From Phycisphaerae bacterium (GTDB lineage: Bacteria; Planctomycetota; Phycisphaerae; UBA1845; PWPN01): a DNA stretch of 64,000 nt. Shown in pieces: positions 26,991-36,536 of the stretch (position 1 is its first letter; every line of letters begins with the position of its first letter). The stretch lies in NCBI GenBank assembly GCA_035384605.1, contig DAOOIV010000003.1:75792-139791 (forward strand), given 5' to 3'. The notes beneath the pieces were generated by a model. That model was not told where the DNA came from. It was given only the letters and a program-made list of their open reading frames with translations, and did no database searches. The position numbers and the translations under genes were made by a program.

Positions 26991-28916
26991 ATGAGACGCA
27001 TCAGATCAACAACGGCCGTCGCCGGCCTCTGGCTGCTGTGCAGCGCAGGATCACTCTGCGCCTGGACAACGCCCGGCCCGGTGGTTTCAACGTCCGAAGA
27101 CAGCCTCGACCCGCGAATGACGGTCGACTCGAACGGCCGTTGCCACGTTGTCTGGCGCGAGCGAACCGGCGGCTCTCTCTTCCGCATCTGGTACACCAAC
27201 AATACGGCCGGCCCCTTCGCCGGCCCAACGGAGATCTCGCAGACCGGTCCGGCCCAGAGCTATTCGCCGGTTGTCGCCGCCGACGGGGCGGACCTGCACA
27301 CTGCCTGGATCTGCGATCCGGACGGGACCAACATCGAGATCTGGTATCGCAAGATGACCGCCGACGTGTGGGGTCCGATCCTCAACGCCAGCAATACGCC
27401 GATCAAATCTCTGCGCCCGGCGATCGCGGCCCGCAACGGCATCGGCCCGGTGGTGGCGTGGGATGAGGCCATCTACGCCGATGACAACTACGACACATAC
27501 TTTGCCGACTGGAACGGCTCGGGATTCAACCCCGCGATCAACATCTCCAATACCCCCGGCGGCGCGGTGTACGGATCGGTCAACGTCAACATCGCCGTGG
27601 CACCGAACGGCGACGTGACTGCGGTGTGGGCGGATCGCATCAGCGGCAGTTACCACGTGAACGCACGTCGGCGGGTCGGGGGCGTATGGCAGCCTCGGCA
27701 GGAGATCTCCACACTCCAAACAGGTCCGGCTACGCCCGGCATTGCGGTAAGCGGTGACAACCGGGTACACGTCGTCTATGAGGCCGAAGGCGCGATCCGT
27801 TACCAGGTCTGGAACGGCTCGGCCTGGACTGCTCCGGCAACTCTGCCCGGCGGCTTGAACAGCGGCATCCGCCCGAAGATCGCCGTTGATTCAGCAGGCA
27901 TCGCTCACGTGGCGGCCGACGCCTTCACCGACGCACAGAACAACCGCGACATCTTCTACACCAGCAACGAAAGCGGATCGTGGGGCAACTGGAGCAACAT
28001 CTCCAACACGGCAGGAACCGCATCGTTGAACGCCGACATCGGCTATGCGGCCGGCCTGATCACCGTGACCTGGCAGGAGAACAGCAACGGAGCGGGCGGG
28101 ACGGACGTCTACAATACTTGGTTCAGCACGCAGCCTCGGCCGTTGCCGGGGCCCACGGGCCAGATCACCGGGACGGTTCGAGACAGTTTCGGACATTTGC
28201 TGTCGGGAGCCGCTGTGTCGGCGGCCGGATACTACTACGTTGCCATCACTGCCGCCGACGGCTCATACGTCATTCCCACCGTACCGGTCGGGACCTACAA
28301 CGTCACCGCATCGAAGCCCTGGCACACCAGTCAGACCCTCAGCGGCATCAGCGTAACAGCCGGCTCAACAGCAATCGCGGACTTCTCATTGGTTCCGACG
28401 CCGCCGGAGCCGGTGACCAGCTTCACCGCGACCGCGGGAAATACATTGAACACCCTGAGCTGGGTCAATCCTGCCGCAGGCAACTTCGCGGGCACGATGA
28501 TCCGCTTCTCGACAACCGCATACCCCGCCGCGCCCGATGACGGAAGTCTGCTGATCGACCGCCCGGCCATGCCCGGGACCACCGACACATACCCGCACAC
28601 CGGACTTACCAACGGCGTGACCTACTACTATACGGCGTTCGCACACTCCGACACGTATGTGTACTCGCCTGGGGCCACCGCTGCGGGGCGCCCGTTTGGA
28701 CCGGCCGATTTCGATCGCGACGGCGACGTCGACCAGCAAGACTTTGGCCATTTCCAGCAATGCTTCAGCGGCGCGTTTGTGCCTCAGCCGGACCTGAATT
28801 GCGCAGACTGCCTGTTTGATGCGGATGACGACGTGGATGTCGATGACTTCAACATGTTCATGGGCTGTTTCAGCGGGCCGGGTGTTGCGGCCGACCCGTA
28901 TTGCATGGTCCCTTGA
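26991..28916 (+). CDS. Secreted beta-propeller, CarboxypepD_reg, FN3, dockerin protein (paralogue 2)
   Basis: 641 residues; ggaagag lies 4 bases before the ATG and a signal peptide ends near SLCAW. Propeller blades (~25-385) repeat patterns such as GRCHVVWRERT, DLHTAWICDPD and RVHVVYEAEG. A carboxypeptidase-regulatory-like beta sandwich follows (~390-465, GQITGTVRDSFGHLLSGA), then an FN3 module (~470-565) and paired dockerin-like repeats (DFDRDGDVDQQDFGHF, DADDDVDVDDFNMF). It sits between two relatives in one apparent operon, and probably binds or processes an extracellular glycan. Function is inferred from architecture only. Confidence 0.8.
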   Translation: MRRIRSTTAVAGLWLLCSAGSLCAWTTPGPVVSTSEDSLDPRMTVDSNGRCHVVWRERTGGSLFRIWYTNNTAGPFAGPTEISQTGPAQSYSPVVAADGADLHTAWICDPDGTNIEIWYRKMTADVWGPILNASNTPIKSLRPAIAARNGIGPVVAWDEAIYADDNYDTYFADWNGSGFNPAINISNTPGGAVYGSVNVNIAVAPNGDVTAVWADRISGSYHVNARRRVGGVWQPRQEISTLQTGPATPGIAVSGDNRVHVVYEAEGAIRYQVWNGSAWTAPATLPGGLNSGIRPKIAVDSAGIAHVAADAFTDAQNNRDIFYTSNESGSWGNWSNISNTAGTASLNADIGYAAGLITVTWQENSNGAGGTDVYNTWFSTQPRPLPGPTGQITGTVRDSFGHLLSGAAVSAAGYYYVAITAADGSYVIPTVPVGTYNVTASKPWHTSQTLSGISVTAGSTAIADFSLVPTPPEPVTSFTATAGNTLNTLSWVNPAAGNFAGTMIRFSTTAYPAAPDDGSLLIDRPAMPGTTDTYPHTGLTNGVTYYYTAFAHSDTYVYSPGATAAGRPFGPADFDRDGDVDQQDFGHFQQCFSGAFVPQPDLNCADCLFDADDDVDVDDFNMFMGCFSGPGVAADPYCMVP

Positions 28917-28933
28917 GGAGCAAAGGAATTCTG

Positions 28934-30874
28934 ATGATGACAAGAGTCTATGCGACGCGACCGGCAGGACCGATCTCGGTACTGTGCATGGCTCTTCTGA
29001 CTGCTGCGACCGAGGCCCAGTGGTCCAACGCCCAGTTGTTTAACTTGCCGGGCGAGGCGGGGTTGGACGTCAAGACCGCCAAGATCGCGGCGGCTCGCAG
29101 CGGCGGTTTTCACGGAATCTACCATGTCAACAACCGGATCCGCTATCGCCGCTACAGCGGAGGCACGCTGACCAGCCCGATCGACGTCTTTCCGGGGACA
29201 CACTTCATGGCTAACGGGGCGATCGCCGAGGCACTGAACGGCGACATCCACGTTGTGTTCGAGGACTGGGCCTGGGGCGAGAAAAACGACAAACCCGAGG
29301 TCCGCTGGTACAAATCATCAAACGGGGGAGCATCGTTCCCCTTCACCCAGGTGCTGTCGGCCACGGGCGGCTGCGCCAAACACCCGCACATCACCGCGTT
29401 CGGCACGGGAACCAGCGCCGAAGTGATCATGAGCTACTTCCGCTCGGGCTCGACCGGCGGCTGCGATAAATCGCTCTATTTCGCCCGCTACAACGGATCG
29501 ACATGGACGGCCGAAGCGGACATCGGATCGCACAGTAATTCCGAATATGACTGCTTCGGCATGGCCCGGTCACCCCTCGACGGCTCGGTCTACCGCTCGT
29601 ACGACCCGAACGGCAGCAGTATGGCCATGCGGCGATACAGCGGCTCCTGGGGACCACAGATCAACCTGAACAGCGGTGCGTGGCCGGTCCGCCAGCACAT
29701 GGCCATCAGCGCGACGGGGCAAGTCATGCTGCTGTGGGATCAGGACGAGAGGATCAAGTCGCAGCTCTATACGCCGGCAGTCGGGCCCGGACCGGTCATC
29801 GATGTGAGCGCGGGCGGATACGCGGGGTCGTGCGACGTCTGCTGGGTGCCCGGGACGAACGACTTCTACATGGTTGTGGCCCGACCGACGGGCGGAGGTG
29901 GGTTCCACGTCTACGGCCGACGATGGACCGCGGGAGCGTGGTCGGGCGAGGAATCGGTCATGAACGGCCAGACGGACGCGTTCACGGTCACCCCGGTGGT
30001 CGCGGCGGACGACACCGGCGCGCTTTACTGTATTTGGGAGTACTGGGGTAGCGACAAGCCTCAACAATGGTATGCGGTCAAGCCGTCTTCGCTGCCGCCG
30101 GGACCCAAGGGAACAATCAGCGGGTTCGTTCGTGACAACCTCGGGGCTGGCCTGCCGAACGCCACAGTGATCGTCGCCGGTGTTCCCAGTGCGGTCTCCC
30201 AGTCGAACGGTGCCTATACGCTGCTCGTGCCCGTTGGCACACACAGCGCCCAGGCATCGAAGACCTTCTACACGACCCAGACAGTGAGCAACGTGACCGT
30301 GCTCGAAAACCAGACGACTACCGTCGACTTCATGCTTCTTACCCAGCCGCCGACGCCGGTTGCCTCGCTGACGGTGACACCGGGCAACGCTCAGAACCAA
30401 TTGAACTGGACCAACTCCACCAGCGTCAACTGCAACGGCGTGGTGATTCGCTACAGCACGACAGGGCACCCCGCGGGGCCTGCCGACGGACAACTGCTGC
30501 TCGACAGGAGCGCGTCGCCGGGCGCTACCGACTCGTTCCTTCACACGGGCCTGGTGAACGGTACACGGGTTTACTACTCGGCGTTCGCCTACTTCCAGGA
30601 TGCGAGCCGTTTCTACTCGACCACGGCCACGACCGCTTCAGGTTCACCGTACGGCGTCGCGGACTTCGATCGCGACGGAGACGTGGACCAGGCCGACTTC
30701 GGATACTTCCAGGAATGCTTCAGCGGGGCCTTTGTTCCTCAGAACGATCCAAAATGCCAGGGCGCCAAACTCGATCCCTATGACGACGATGTGGACATGG
30801 ACGACTTCGCGATATTCCTGCAATGCTTCGCCGGTCCGAAGATACCGACGGATCCGGATTGCGCTAACCCGTGA
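28934..30874 (+). CDS. Secreted beta-propeller, CarboxypepD_reg, FN3, dockerin protein (paralogue 3)
   Basis: About 646 residues; start at 28934 with aaagga 7 bases upstream, 17 bp after the previous stop. Signal peptide followed by propeller blades (~30-385; DIHVVFEDWAW, ALYCIWEYWG), a carboxypeptidase-regulatory-like domain (GTISGFVRDNLGAGLPNA), an FN3 module (NQLNWTNSTSVNCNGVVIRY) and dockerin-like repeats (DFDRDGDVDQADFGYF, DPYDDDVDMDDFAIF). Same order of modules as its upstream neighbour, so the pair arose by duplication. It ends 28 bp from a convergent repeat-rich lipoprotein gene, with no obvious terminator between them. Confidence 0.8.
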   Translation: MMTRVYATRPAGPISVLCMALLTAATEAQWSNAQLFNLPGEAGLDVKTAKIAAARSGGFHGIYHVNNRIRYRRYSGGTLTSPIDVFPGTHFMANGAIAEALNGDIHVVFEDWAWGEKNDKPEVRWYKSSNGGASFPFTQVLSATGGCAKHPHITAFGTGTSAEVIMSYFRSGSTGGCDKSLYFARYNGSTWTAEADIGSHSNSEYDCFGMARSPLDGSVYRSYDPNGSSMAMRRYSGSWGPQINLNSGAWPVRQHMAISATGQVMLLWDQDERIKSQLYTPAVGPGPVIDVSAGGYAGSCDVCWVPGTNDFYMVVARPTGGGGFHVYGRRWTAGAWSGEESVMNGQTDAFTVTPVVAADDTGALYCIWEYWGSDKPQQWYAVKPSSLPPGPKGTISGFVRDNLGAGLPNATVIVAGVPSAVSQSNGAYTLLVPVGTHSAQASKTFYTTQTVSNVTVLENQTTTVDFMLLTQPPTPVASLTVTPGNAQNQLNWTNSTSVNCNGVVIRYSTTGHPAGPADGQLLLDRSASPGATDSFLHTGLVNGTRVYYSAFAYFQDASRFYSTTATTASGSPYGVADFDRDGDVDQADFGYFQECFSGAFVPQNDPKCQGAKLDPYDDDVDMDDFAIFLQCFAGPKIPTDPDCANP

Positions 30875-30902
30875 CGACAGGCACCAATCGCGACCGGCTT
30901 TG

Positions 30903-33900
30903 CTAACGGACGCGGCCGGCGCCCCGACGACGATGACGATGCAGCAGGTAGAATCCTGGAAACGCGAAAGCGGGGGCGACGCCGATCAGACCGCAACCCG
31001 CCGCCGAATTGCTCCTTGATGCGCTTGCGCCTCCGCCGGCTCGTACATCGAATACCGCGGGCTGACCCGCAGGCGTTTCCCCAGGCAACTCGGCGCAGGA
31101 TACGACGGGCGCAATCATCCCCCGACCGCTCGACGTGACCCGCAAGACCATGTCGATCACGACCGTCTCGCCCGCACCTAGAGACCCGATGGTCAGAACG
31201 ACCTGGAGATCGGCCAGCCTGGCGTTTTCCGGGGTACCGCGCGCCGCGATATCATCTCGCACTCGCGCGTTCACGAATTCGACGTTTTCCGGCAGTGATA
31301 TCACCACTCGTACATCCGTCGCGTCCCGATCACCGATGTTCCCGACGTGGAGCAGGAACGACAGTTCATCATCCATCTTGCACACAACGTTGTTGCCAGG
31401 TTCGTTCGAAGCAATCTCCACGACGAGACGCGGAGCGGGAGGCACGTTACTTGGAGGAGGATGGTCGGCAAAGTTGGCGCTGATGACCATGTCCGTCGAG
31501 ACACTGGTGATCGCCAAAGGGTTGTCGTTGCCGACATAATCGCCCGTCCAGCCGATGAAATAATACCCGGGGTCGGCGACGGCGGTAACTGCAGTGCAGT
31601 CGGCGAGGTAATCAACCTCTTGGCGGGTATCGCCCTGCAACGAGCCGTGCTCCCCCGCCTCGAAAGTAACGGTGTGAATCCTGCTGCCAAAATTGGCGGT
31701 AATGGTCATGTTCGCCGTGACATGTGTGACGGTCAGCGGGTTGTCGTTGCCGATGTAGTCGCCGGTCCAACCCGCAAACCGATGGCCGGCGCTCGGCACC
31801 GCGGTCACGGCCGTACAATTCGCCCCGTGGTCGACCGTCTGCACGGTCGTGCCCAGCAGCGAACCTTGAGGGCCGGCCAGAAACGTCACCGTGTAGGTGT
31901 CGCTTGCGAAGTTGGCGGTGACGGTCATGTCAGCGGTGACGTTCGTGATGGTCAACGGGTTGTCGCTGCCGACGTAGTCGCCGGTCCAGCCGGTGAAGTT
32001 GCAGTTGGCGTTGGGCACAGCAGTGACTGCGCTGCAATTGTCGCCGTGGTTGACCGTCTGCATGACGGTGCCCGCCAATGAACCGTGCGCGCCGGCCGCA
32101 AACGTCACTGTATACGTGTTGATCGCGAACTGTGCGGTGATATTCATGTCCCCCGTGACGTTCGTAAGTGTCAGCGGGTTGGCGCTCCCGACGTAATCGC
32201 CGGTCCAACCGGTGAAGTGGTAGCCGACATTGGGGACCGCGGTAACGGACGTGGTGCTGCAGTCCTGGCCTACGACTTGCAACGTATCGCCGACCAAGCT
32301 GCCGTTCCCGCCGGCGGCAAATGAAACCGTGTGCTCCGCCCACGAGGCGATGTAGTTGGCCGGCCATCCGCCCGCCGTACTGAAGGATCCCCCCGCGTAC
32401 AAAACCCCGTCATAGGCGGCCAACGCGCGGACCGTGCTGTTCAAACCGCTCCCCAGCGCAGACCAGGCAGTGCCGTTCCATTTGGCGATGCGGGCGGCGG
32501 CCGATCCTCCCGCGGAAGTGAACGATCCGCCCGCGTACAATGCCCCACCATAGACGCCCAGGGCCACCACGGCGTTATTGACGCCGCTGCCGAGCGCAGA
32601 CCACGCGATGCCGTTCCATCTGGCGATGCGGTTGGCCGCCGACCCGCCGGCCGTGGTAAACGTCCCGCCCACATACAAAGCTCCATCGTGTACGGCTAAG
32701 GCACCAACCGTGTTGTTCACGCCGCCGCCGACCGCCGTCCAGCCCGCGCCGTCCCACGCGGCGATGTAGCTCGCCGGCGCCCCGCCCGCCATGGTGAACG
32801 CACCCCCCGCGTACAAAACGCCGTCATAGTCGGCCAAGACGCTGACCGCATTGTTCACTCCGCTGCCGACCGCGGACCACGAAGCACCGTCCCAAGCGGC
32901 GATGTAGTCCGCGGGTGCCCCACCGGCCGTAGTGAACGCCCCGCCCACATACAAGACCCCGTTGGAAACTGCCAGGGCGCTGACCGCATTGTCGACGCCG
33001 CTGCCGACCGCAGACCAGATCGAACCGTTCCATTTGGCGATGTTGTTCGCCGCCTGGCCACCGGCCGTGGTGAAAGAACCCGCTGCATACAAAGCCCCAT
33101 CATAGACCGCCAAAGCGTTCACGTTGCCGTTCGTGCCGCTTCCCACTGCGGCCCAAGTTGTGCCGTTCCACCTTGCGACGCGGTTCGCTGTCAGGCTTCC
33201 GGCGGTGGTGAACTGGCCCCCGACGTATAACACGTCGTTGTACAACGTCAGGGCATAAACGGCACTACTGGTCCCGTTGGCGCTGACGCCGCCACCGACT
33301 GCGGACCAAGTCCACCCTGGGCCGTTCCATGTGGCAATGTAATAGGCAATCTGACCCCCCGCTGACGTGAATGATCCGCCCACGTACAAGATCCCATTGT
33401 GCACCGCCAAGGCGCGGACAGTGCTGCTCACGCCGCTGCCAACCGGCGACCAGACCACACCGTCCCACGTGGCAATGCGATTGGCCGCCGCCCCGCCGGC
33501 CGTGGTGAACGATCCCCCTGCATACAAGACGCCGTCGTACGAAACCAAGGCGCTCACGGTGTTGTTCACGCCGCTGCCAACCGTAGACCAGGCTGCGCCA
33601 TTCCACGTGGCGATGCGACTGGCGGCCGCTCCTCCGGCCGTGGTGAACGCCCCCCCGACATACAACAATCCGTTATGGACAGCCAAAGCGCTTACGGTGT
33701 TGCCCACTCCGCTGTCAAGCGCGAACCAGGACACACCATCCCACCCCGCGATGCGGTTGGCCGCCGCCCCACCGGCCGTGGTGAATGATCCTCCCACGTA
33801 CAGGACGCCGGCATACGAAGCCAAGGCGCTTACTGTGTTGTCCACGCCGCTGCCGACCGCGGACCAGGTAAAACCGTCCCACGCGGCCATGCGGTTGGCG

Positions 33901-34394
33901 GCCGACCCCCCGGCCGTGGTGAACGATCCCCCGGCGTACAAGACTCCGTTATAGACGGCCAGCGCGTTGATCGTGTTGTTTGTCCCGCTGCCGACCGCAG
34001 ACCAGGCCGTACCGTTCCATCTGGCGATGCGGTTGGCCGTTGATCCTCCAGCTCGAGTGAATGATCCCCCCGCATACAAGGCTCCGTCATAGACCGCCAA
34101 GGCGTAGACGTACCCGTTCATTCCCGCATCGAGCGCGGACCAGCTCGTCCCGTCCCACTTGGCGATGCAATATGCCTCTTGCCCCCCCGCCGTCGTGAAC
34201 CACCCTCCTGCGTAGATCGCCCCGTCATACTCCGCCAATGCGTAGATGGCTGCCGTCGTTCCGGTACCGAGTCTGTCCCAGTACGGCGGGCACTGCGCAT
34301 ACACCGAGCCCGGCCCAACGGACAAACACCCGCTGAGCCAGACACCCAGGGTTACAACGGCCGCACCAAACGTGCGGACAACGCTACGCGCCAT
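30903..34394 (-). CDS. Giant repeat lipoprotein: 14 propeller repeats, 4 InlB-like repeats, DUF11
   Basis: About 1163 residues; start at 34394 (ggag 6 bases upstream). A lipobox (WLSGC) predicts lipid attachment. Residues ~40-685 are 14 consecutive ~46-residue repeats of the form NTVSALAVYDGVLYAGGSF..AGG..ANRIA.WDG..WSAVGSG, a Kelch/WD-like two-propeller or superhelical stack. Next come four ~72-residue divergent InlB B-repeat-like units (TVTFAAG.HGSL ... FTGWTGDYVGSDNPLT), a DUF11-like adhesin domain (~990-1120), and a C-terminal hydrophobic/basic tail (FPGFYLLHRHRRRG) resembling a sorting or retention signal. Likely a long surface adhesin or recognition protein. Near-identical repeats make copy number prone to change. 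Confidence 0.8.
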   Translation of the reverse strand: MARSVVRTFGAAVVTLGVWLSGCLSVGPGSVYAQCPPYWDRLGTGTTAAIYALAEYDGAIYAGGWFTTAGGQEAYCIAKWDGTSWSALDAGMNGYVYALAVYDGALYAGGSFTRAGGSTANRIARWNGTAWSAVGSGTNNTINALAVYNGVLYAGGSFTTAGGSAANRMAAWDGFTWSAVGSGVDNTVSALASYAGVLYVGGSFTTAGGAAANRIAGWDGVSWFALDSGVGNTVSALAVHNGLLYVGGAFTTAGGAAASRIATWNGAAWSTVGSGVNNTVSALVSYDGVLYAGGSFTTAGGAAANRIATWDGVVWSPVGSGVSSTVRALAVHNGILYVGGSFTSAGGQIAYYIATWNGPGWTWSAVGGGVSANGTSSAVYALTLYNDVLYVGGQFTTAGSLTANRVARWNGTTWAAVGSGTNGNVNALAVYDGALYAAGSFTTAGGQAANNIAKWNGSIWSAVGSGVDNAVSALAVSNGVLYVGGAFTTAGGAPADYIAAWDGASWSAVGSGVNNAVSVLADYDGVLYAGGAFTMAGGAPASYIAAWDGAGWTAVGGGVNNTVGALAVHDGALYVGGTFTTAGGSAANRIARWNGIAWSALGSGVNNAVVALGVYGGALYAGGSFTSAGGSAAARIAKWNGTAWSALGSGLNSTVRALAAYDGVLYAGGSFSTAGGWPANYIASWAEHTVSFAAGGNGSLVGDTLQVVGQDCSTTSVTAVPNVGYHFTGWTGDYVGSANPLTLTNVTGDMNITAQFAINTYTVTFAAGAHGSLAGTVMQTVNHGDNCSAVTAVPNANCNFTGWTGDYVGSDNPLTITNVTADMTVTANFASDTYTVTFLAGPQGSLLGTTVQTVDHGANCTAVTAVPSAGHRFAGWTGDYIGNDNPLTVTHVTANMTITANFGSRIHTVTFEAGEHGSLQGDTRQEVDYLADCTAVTAVADPGYYFIGWTGDYVGNDNPLAITSVSTDMVISANFADHPPPSNVPPAPRLVVEIASNEPGNNVVCKMDDELSFLLHVGNIGDRDATDVRVVISLPENVEFVNARVRDDIAARGTPENARLADLQVVLTIGSLGAGETVVIDMVLRVTSSGRGMIAPVVSCAELPGETPAGQPAVFDVRAGGGASASRSNSAAGCGLIGVAPAFAFPGFYLLHRHRRRGAGRVR

Positions 34395-34757
34395 CACCCG
34401 CTCCGAAAAAACCTGCCCCGCACCTACGACGCGCTCGATCGATGGGTCATTGGGTCGGACGACCCGCTGCCATGGCAACAGCCAAGGCAGGGCGCATACG
34501 GAGTCTGCCTTCCGTGGTCGTTACTGAGGCTTTTGCTGCATCGGCCAACGTCTGTCATGGGTTGAATTCCCGAAGTAAAGTCATGGACCTGTCCGATAAG
34601 GTCCGCGTCGACCGCCCGCTTGTTAGCGATATTCCAGGACTATGCGAGGACGCAGCGTCGGTCAAAGGGAATTCGCCAATGTGCCAGGCAGTTGGTTTCT
34701 GATAGGTCTTTACTCATCGGGGACTTGTACGGAGCCGCATAAGAGCGCCGGTTGGCG
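34395..34757. other. 363-bp region between LacI gene and repeat lipoprotein
   Basis: Downstream of the LacI gene and upstream of the minus-strand lipoprotein gene, whose promoter must lie here. No copy of the CTAAAATGTTTTAG operator and no clear terminator were found in it. Confidence 0.35.
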
Positions 34758-35921
34758 TCACTTGCTCGCGGAAACGGGGTGAAAACCGTCCGGCACCGGA
34801 CAGGTACCCGCCGGCGTGACTCGGGGAGGCAACACGATGGTCTTGAACCTCGAAGTGCCTGCTTGTGACATCTCGAGCAACTTCTTCGTCGCCAGGATCC
34901 CCACTTCCTCCCATGACACGTCCACGGTGGTGATCGCGGGCATGGGTTCGTTGCGCCACAAAGAACAGTCGCAGCCGACAAGATCAAAATCCTCGGTCGG
35001 CTTCATCCCGCATCTCACGAGGCCGAGCAGCGATCCCACCGAAGAGACGGAATCCACGGCAAACAGCCCGTCGGCCGCCACCCGTTTCATTCGCGAAGCC
35101 ACGGTGCCGGCGGCGCTCTGTTCGTTCACCGCCAGAGGTAGCTGAATGATCCTTACTGTTGCCCCCGCTTCTTCGGCGGCGCGCTTGAAGCCTTCCAGCC
35201 GCAGGCGGTGAATGTCCCTGATGCTCTTGTAGCATACTAGAGCCAGTCTTTTCCTCCCACGACTAATGAGCAGCCGTCCGGCGGTTTCGCCGATCGCCCT
35301 GTTATCTACGTCGATCGCGTTTGTCGGCCAGGCCGAGAGCTTGTGAGGGAACACAACTACCAGCCTTTGTGCTGCTTTCAGACGCGAGCGGATCAGCCGC
35401 TCCAACGGGGGGTTCGGCGTCCGGACGACGGCGCCAAGCACCCCCCCGCCGATGATTCGCTCCACCGTAGCGATACCCGCTTCCGGATCGCTCGGGTCGA
35501 TGGCTGCTACCACGGGGTAAAGACCCTCGTCCGTGGCCGTCCGCATCGCTCCCGCGAGCAGCATGCCTTCGAATGCCCAGAGGTGCCAACTGCTGGGGTC
35601 CTGTGAGCCGCCAAAATCCCGGATGACCAGTAAGAAGAACAACGAAGTCTTGGTCGGCAGCCCGGCCGCAAACAGGTTGGCCCGATAGCCCAACCGTTCG
35701 GCGCAACGACGCACTTTCTCTACCGTGTCGGCTCGGAACTGCTTGATATACTCCTCACGCCCCGAGAGAACCAGTGAGGCGGTCGCGATCGAGACCCCCG
35801 CCCGCTCGGCTACGTGAGCCAACGTGGTCCGCGGCGCGGGCCGGTGACTGACTCTCACATCGGCATGTGGTTCGGACATCCGAAACCCCCAGGCGATCGC
35901 GGATGCCCGCCAATCGCTCAT
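34758..35921 (-). CDS. LacI-family transcriptional regulator
   Basis: 387 residues from the ATG at 35921; a second ATG at 35879 (MSEPHADV) would give the more usual spacing before the helix-turn-helix. The DNA-binding domain is clear: TLAHVAERAGVSIATASLVL with a hinge helix (GYRANLFAAGLPTK) that places a Leu for minor-groove insertion. The effector domain is a periplasmic-binding-protein fold (LFFLLVIRDFGGS ... VEFDLVGCD-like strand EDFDLVGCDCSLW, and AITTVDVSWEEVGILATKKL). It probably senses a sugar. The palindrome at 36310, between it and the divergent gene, is the natural operator; identical palindromes at 24929 and 38898 suggest two further targets. Confidence 0.9.
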   Translation of the reverse strand: MSDWRASAIAWGFRMSEPHADVRVSHRPAPRTTLAHVAERAGVSIATASLVLSGREEYIKQFRADTVEKVRRCAERLGYRANLFAAGLPTKTSLFFLLVIRDFGGSQDPSSWHLWAFEGMLLAGAMRTATDEGLYPVVAAIDPSDPEAGIATVERIIGGGVLGAVVRTPNPPLERLIRSRLKAAQRLVVVFPHKLSAWPTNAIDVDNRAIGETAGRLLISRGRKRLALVCYKSIRDIHRLRLEGFKRAAEEAGATVRIIQLPLAVNEQSAAGTVASRMKRVAADGLFAVDSVSSVGSLLGLVRCGMKPTEDFDLVGCDCSLWRNEPMPAITTVDVSWEEVGILATKKLLEMSQAGTSRFKTIVLPPRVTPAGTCPVPDGFHPVSASK

Positions 35922-36286
35922 CTCCTATCCCATACTTCTATCGTTTCAGGCGCCGGACATCAACGCTTGCCCCGGCCGACCGGCGACCGGAGTTATAGAC
36001 ACTTTGACGCGCGATTGGGCAGTGCCCGCTTGCCCCGGCCGAATCCGGATCCCGGGCAGCTACGCGGCGACGTCATCGGTAGCTTGCTTTCCACCGCCTC
36101 TTGCCGCCCGGCCCTGCGATGCCGGCCCGCGCGTCTCGGCCTTCCGGACAAACGCGGGCCAACACGCGCAACCCATTGGGCGAACACGGCTAAGGGTTCA
36201 TGACGGCGCGGTCCCATGTTCCCGCGCGTCGTGACAGGTTTGTCCAAAGTGGATATTCTGCAGGCCTCCCAGGCTCTTGGTTTCGC

Positions 36287-36316
36287 TTGACACGCCCCCC
36301 AATCCTTAACTAAAAT
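36287..36316 (+). promoter_or_regulatory. Possible promoter overlapped by operator site 2
   Basis: TTGACA (36287-36292), 18 bp, TAAAAT (36311-36316). The -10 lies inside the palindrome, so a bound regulator would block it. Confidence 0.4.
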
Positions 36317-36323
36317 GTTTTAG
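36310..36323. promoter_or_regulatory. LacI-type operator, site 2
   Basis: CTAAAATGTTTTAG, a 6-bp inverted repeat around TG, in the divergent region next to the LacI-family gene. It ends 14 bp before the -35 of a good downstream promoter. Confidence 0.8.
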
Positions 36324-36337
36324 AACGTAATCTACTC

Positions 36338-36366
36338 TTGACGGAACAGGCAAAAGCGGCTAACCT
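36338..36366 (+). promoter_or_regulatory. Sigma-70-like promoter downstream of operator site 2
   Basis: TTGACG (36338-36343), 17 bp, TAACCT (36361-36366), about 170 bp before the start codon at 36537. Operator-to-promoter spacing equals that at site 3. Confidence 0.6.
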
Positions 36367-36536
36367 GTACTGTTGTGGAACAGGCCGGAAGCCCGGCCGA
36401 CTCATCGTAAGGTTCCTAACTGAGGTTGTTGTTGGACAGCCGGCGGATCGTCATCTCAAGCACAGCACCCGGAGGCGATCGGGTCGGCCAAAGGGCGCGA
36501 AGTGCGACGGCACTGATAAAGTGGGAGGGCTGATGC

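Larger units (their letters stand above)
35922..36536. other. 615-bp divergent regulatory region
   Basis: Lies between the LacI gene and the propeller-dockerin gene. It holds operator site 2, one or two rightward promoters, a 164-nt leader, and a 16-bp direct repeat (cgcttgccccggccga at 35964-35979 and 36027-36042). No coding sequence was recognised. Confidence 0.5.

Noticed and set aside
25247..30874. Propeller proteins as true sialidases
   Set aside because: BNR-like strands are seen, but the arginine triad and catalytic Tyr/Glu of sialidases are not.
30903..34394. Regular repeats taken as a CRISPR array
   Set aside because: The ~138-bp repeats are coding, in frame, with no spacers; they translate to propeller blades.
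35964..36042. 16-bp direct repeat as regulator sites
   Set aside because: cgcttgccccggccga occurs twice 63 bp apart but is GC-rich, not palindromic and not seen near other targets; probably incidental.
34395..36536. tRNA or riboswitch in the gaps around the LacI gene
   Set aside because: No cloverleaf with a T-loop (GTTCRA) and acceptor stem, and no known riboswitch core was found by eye.
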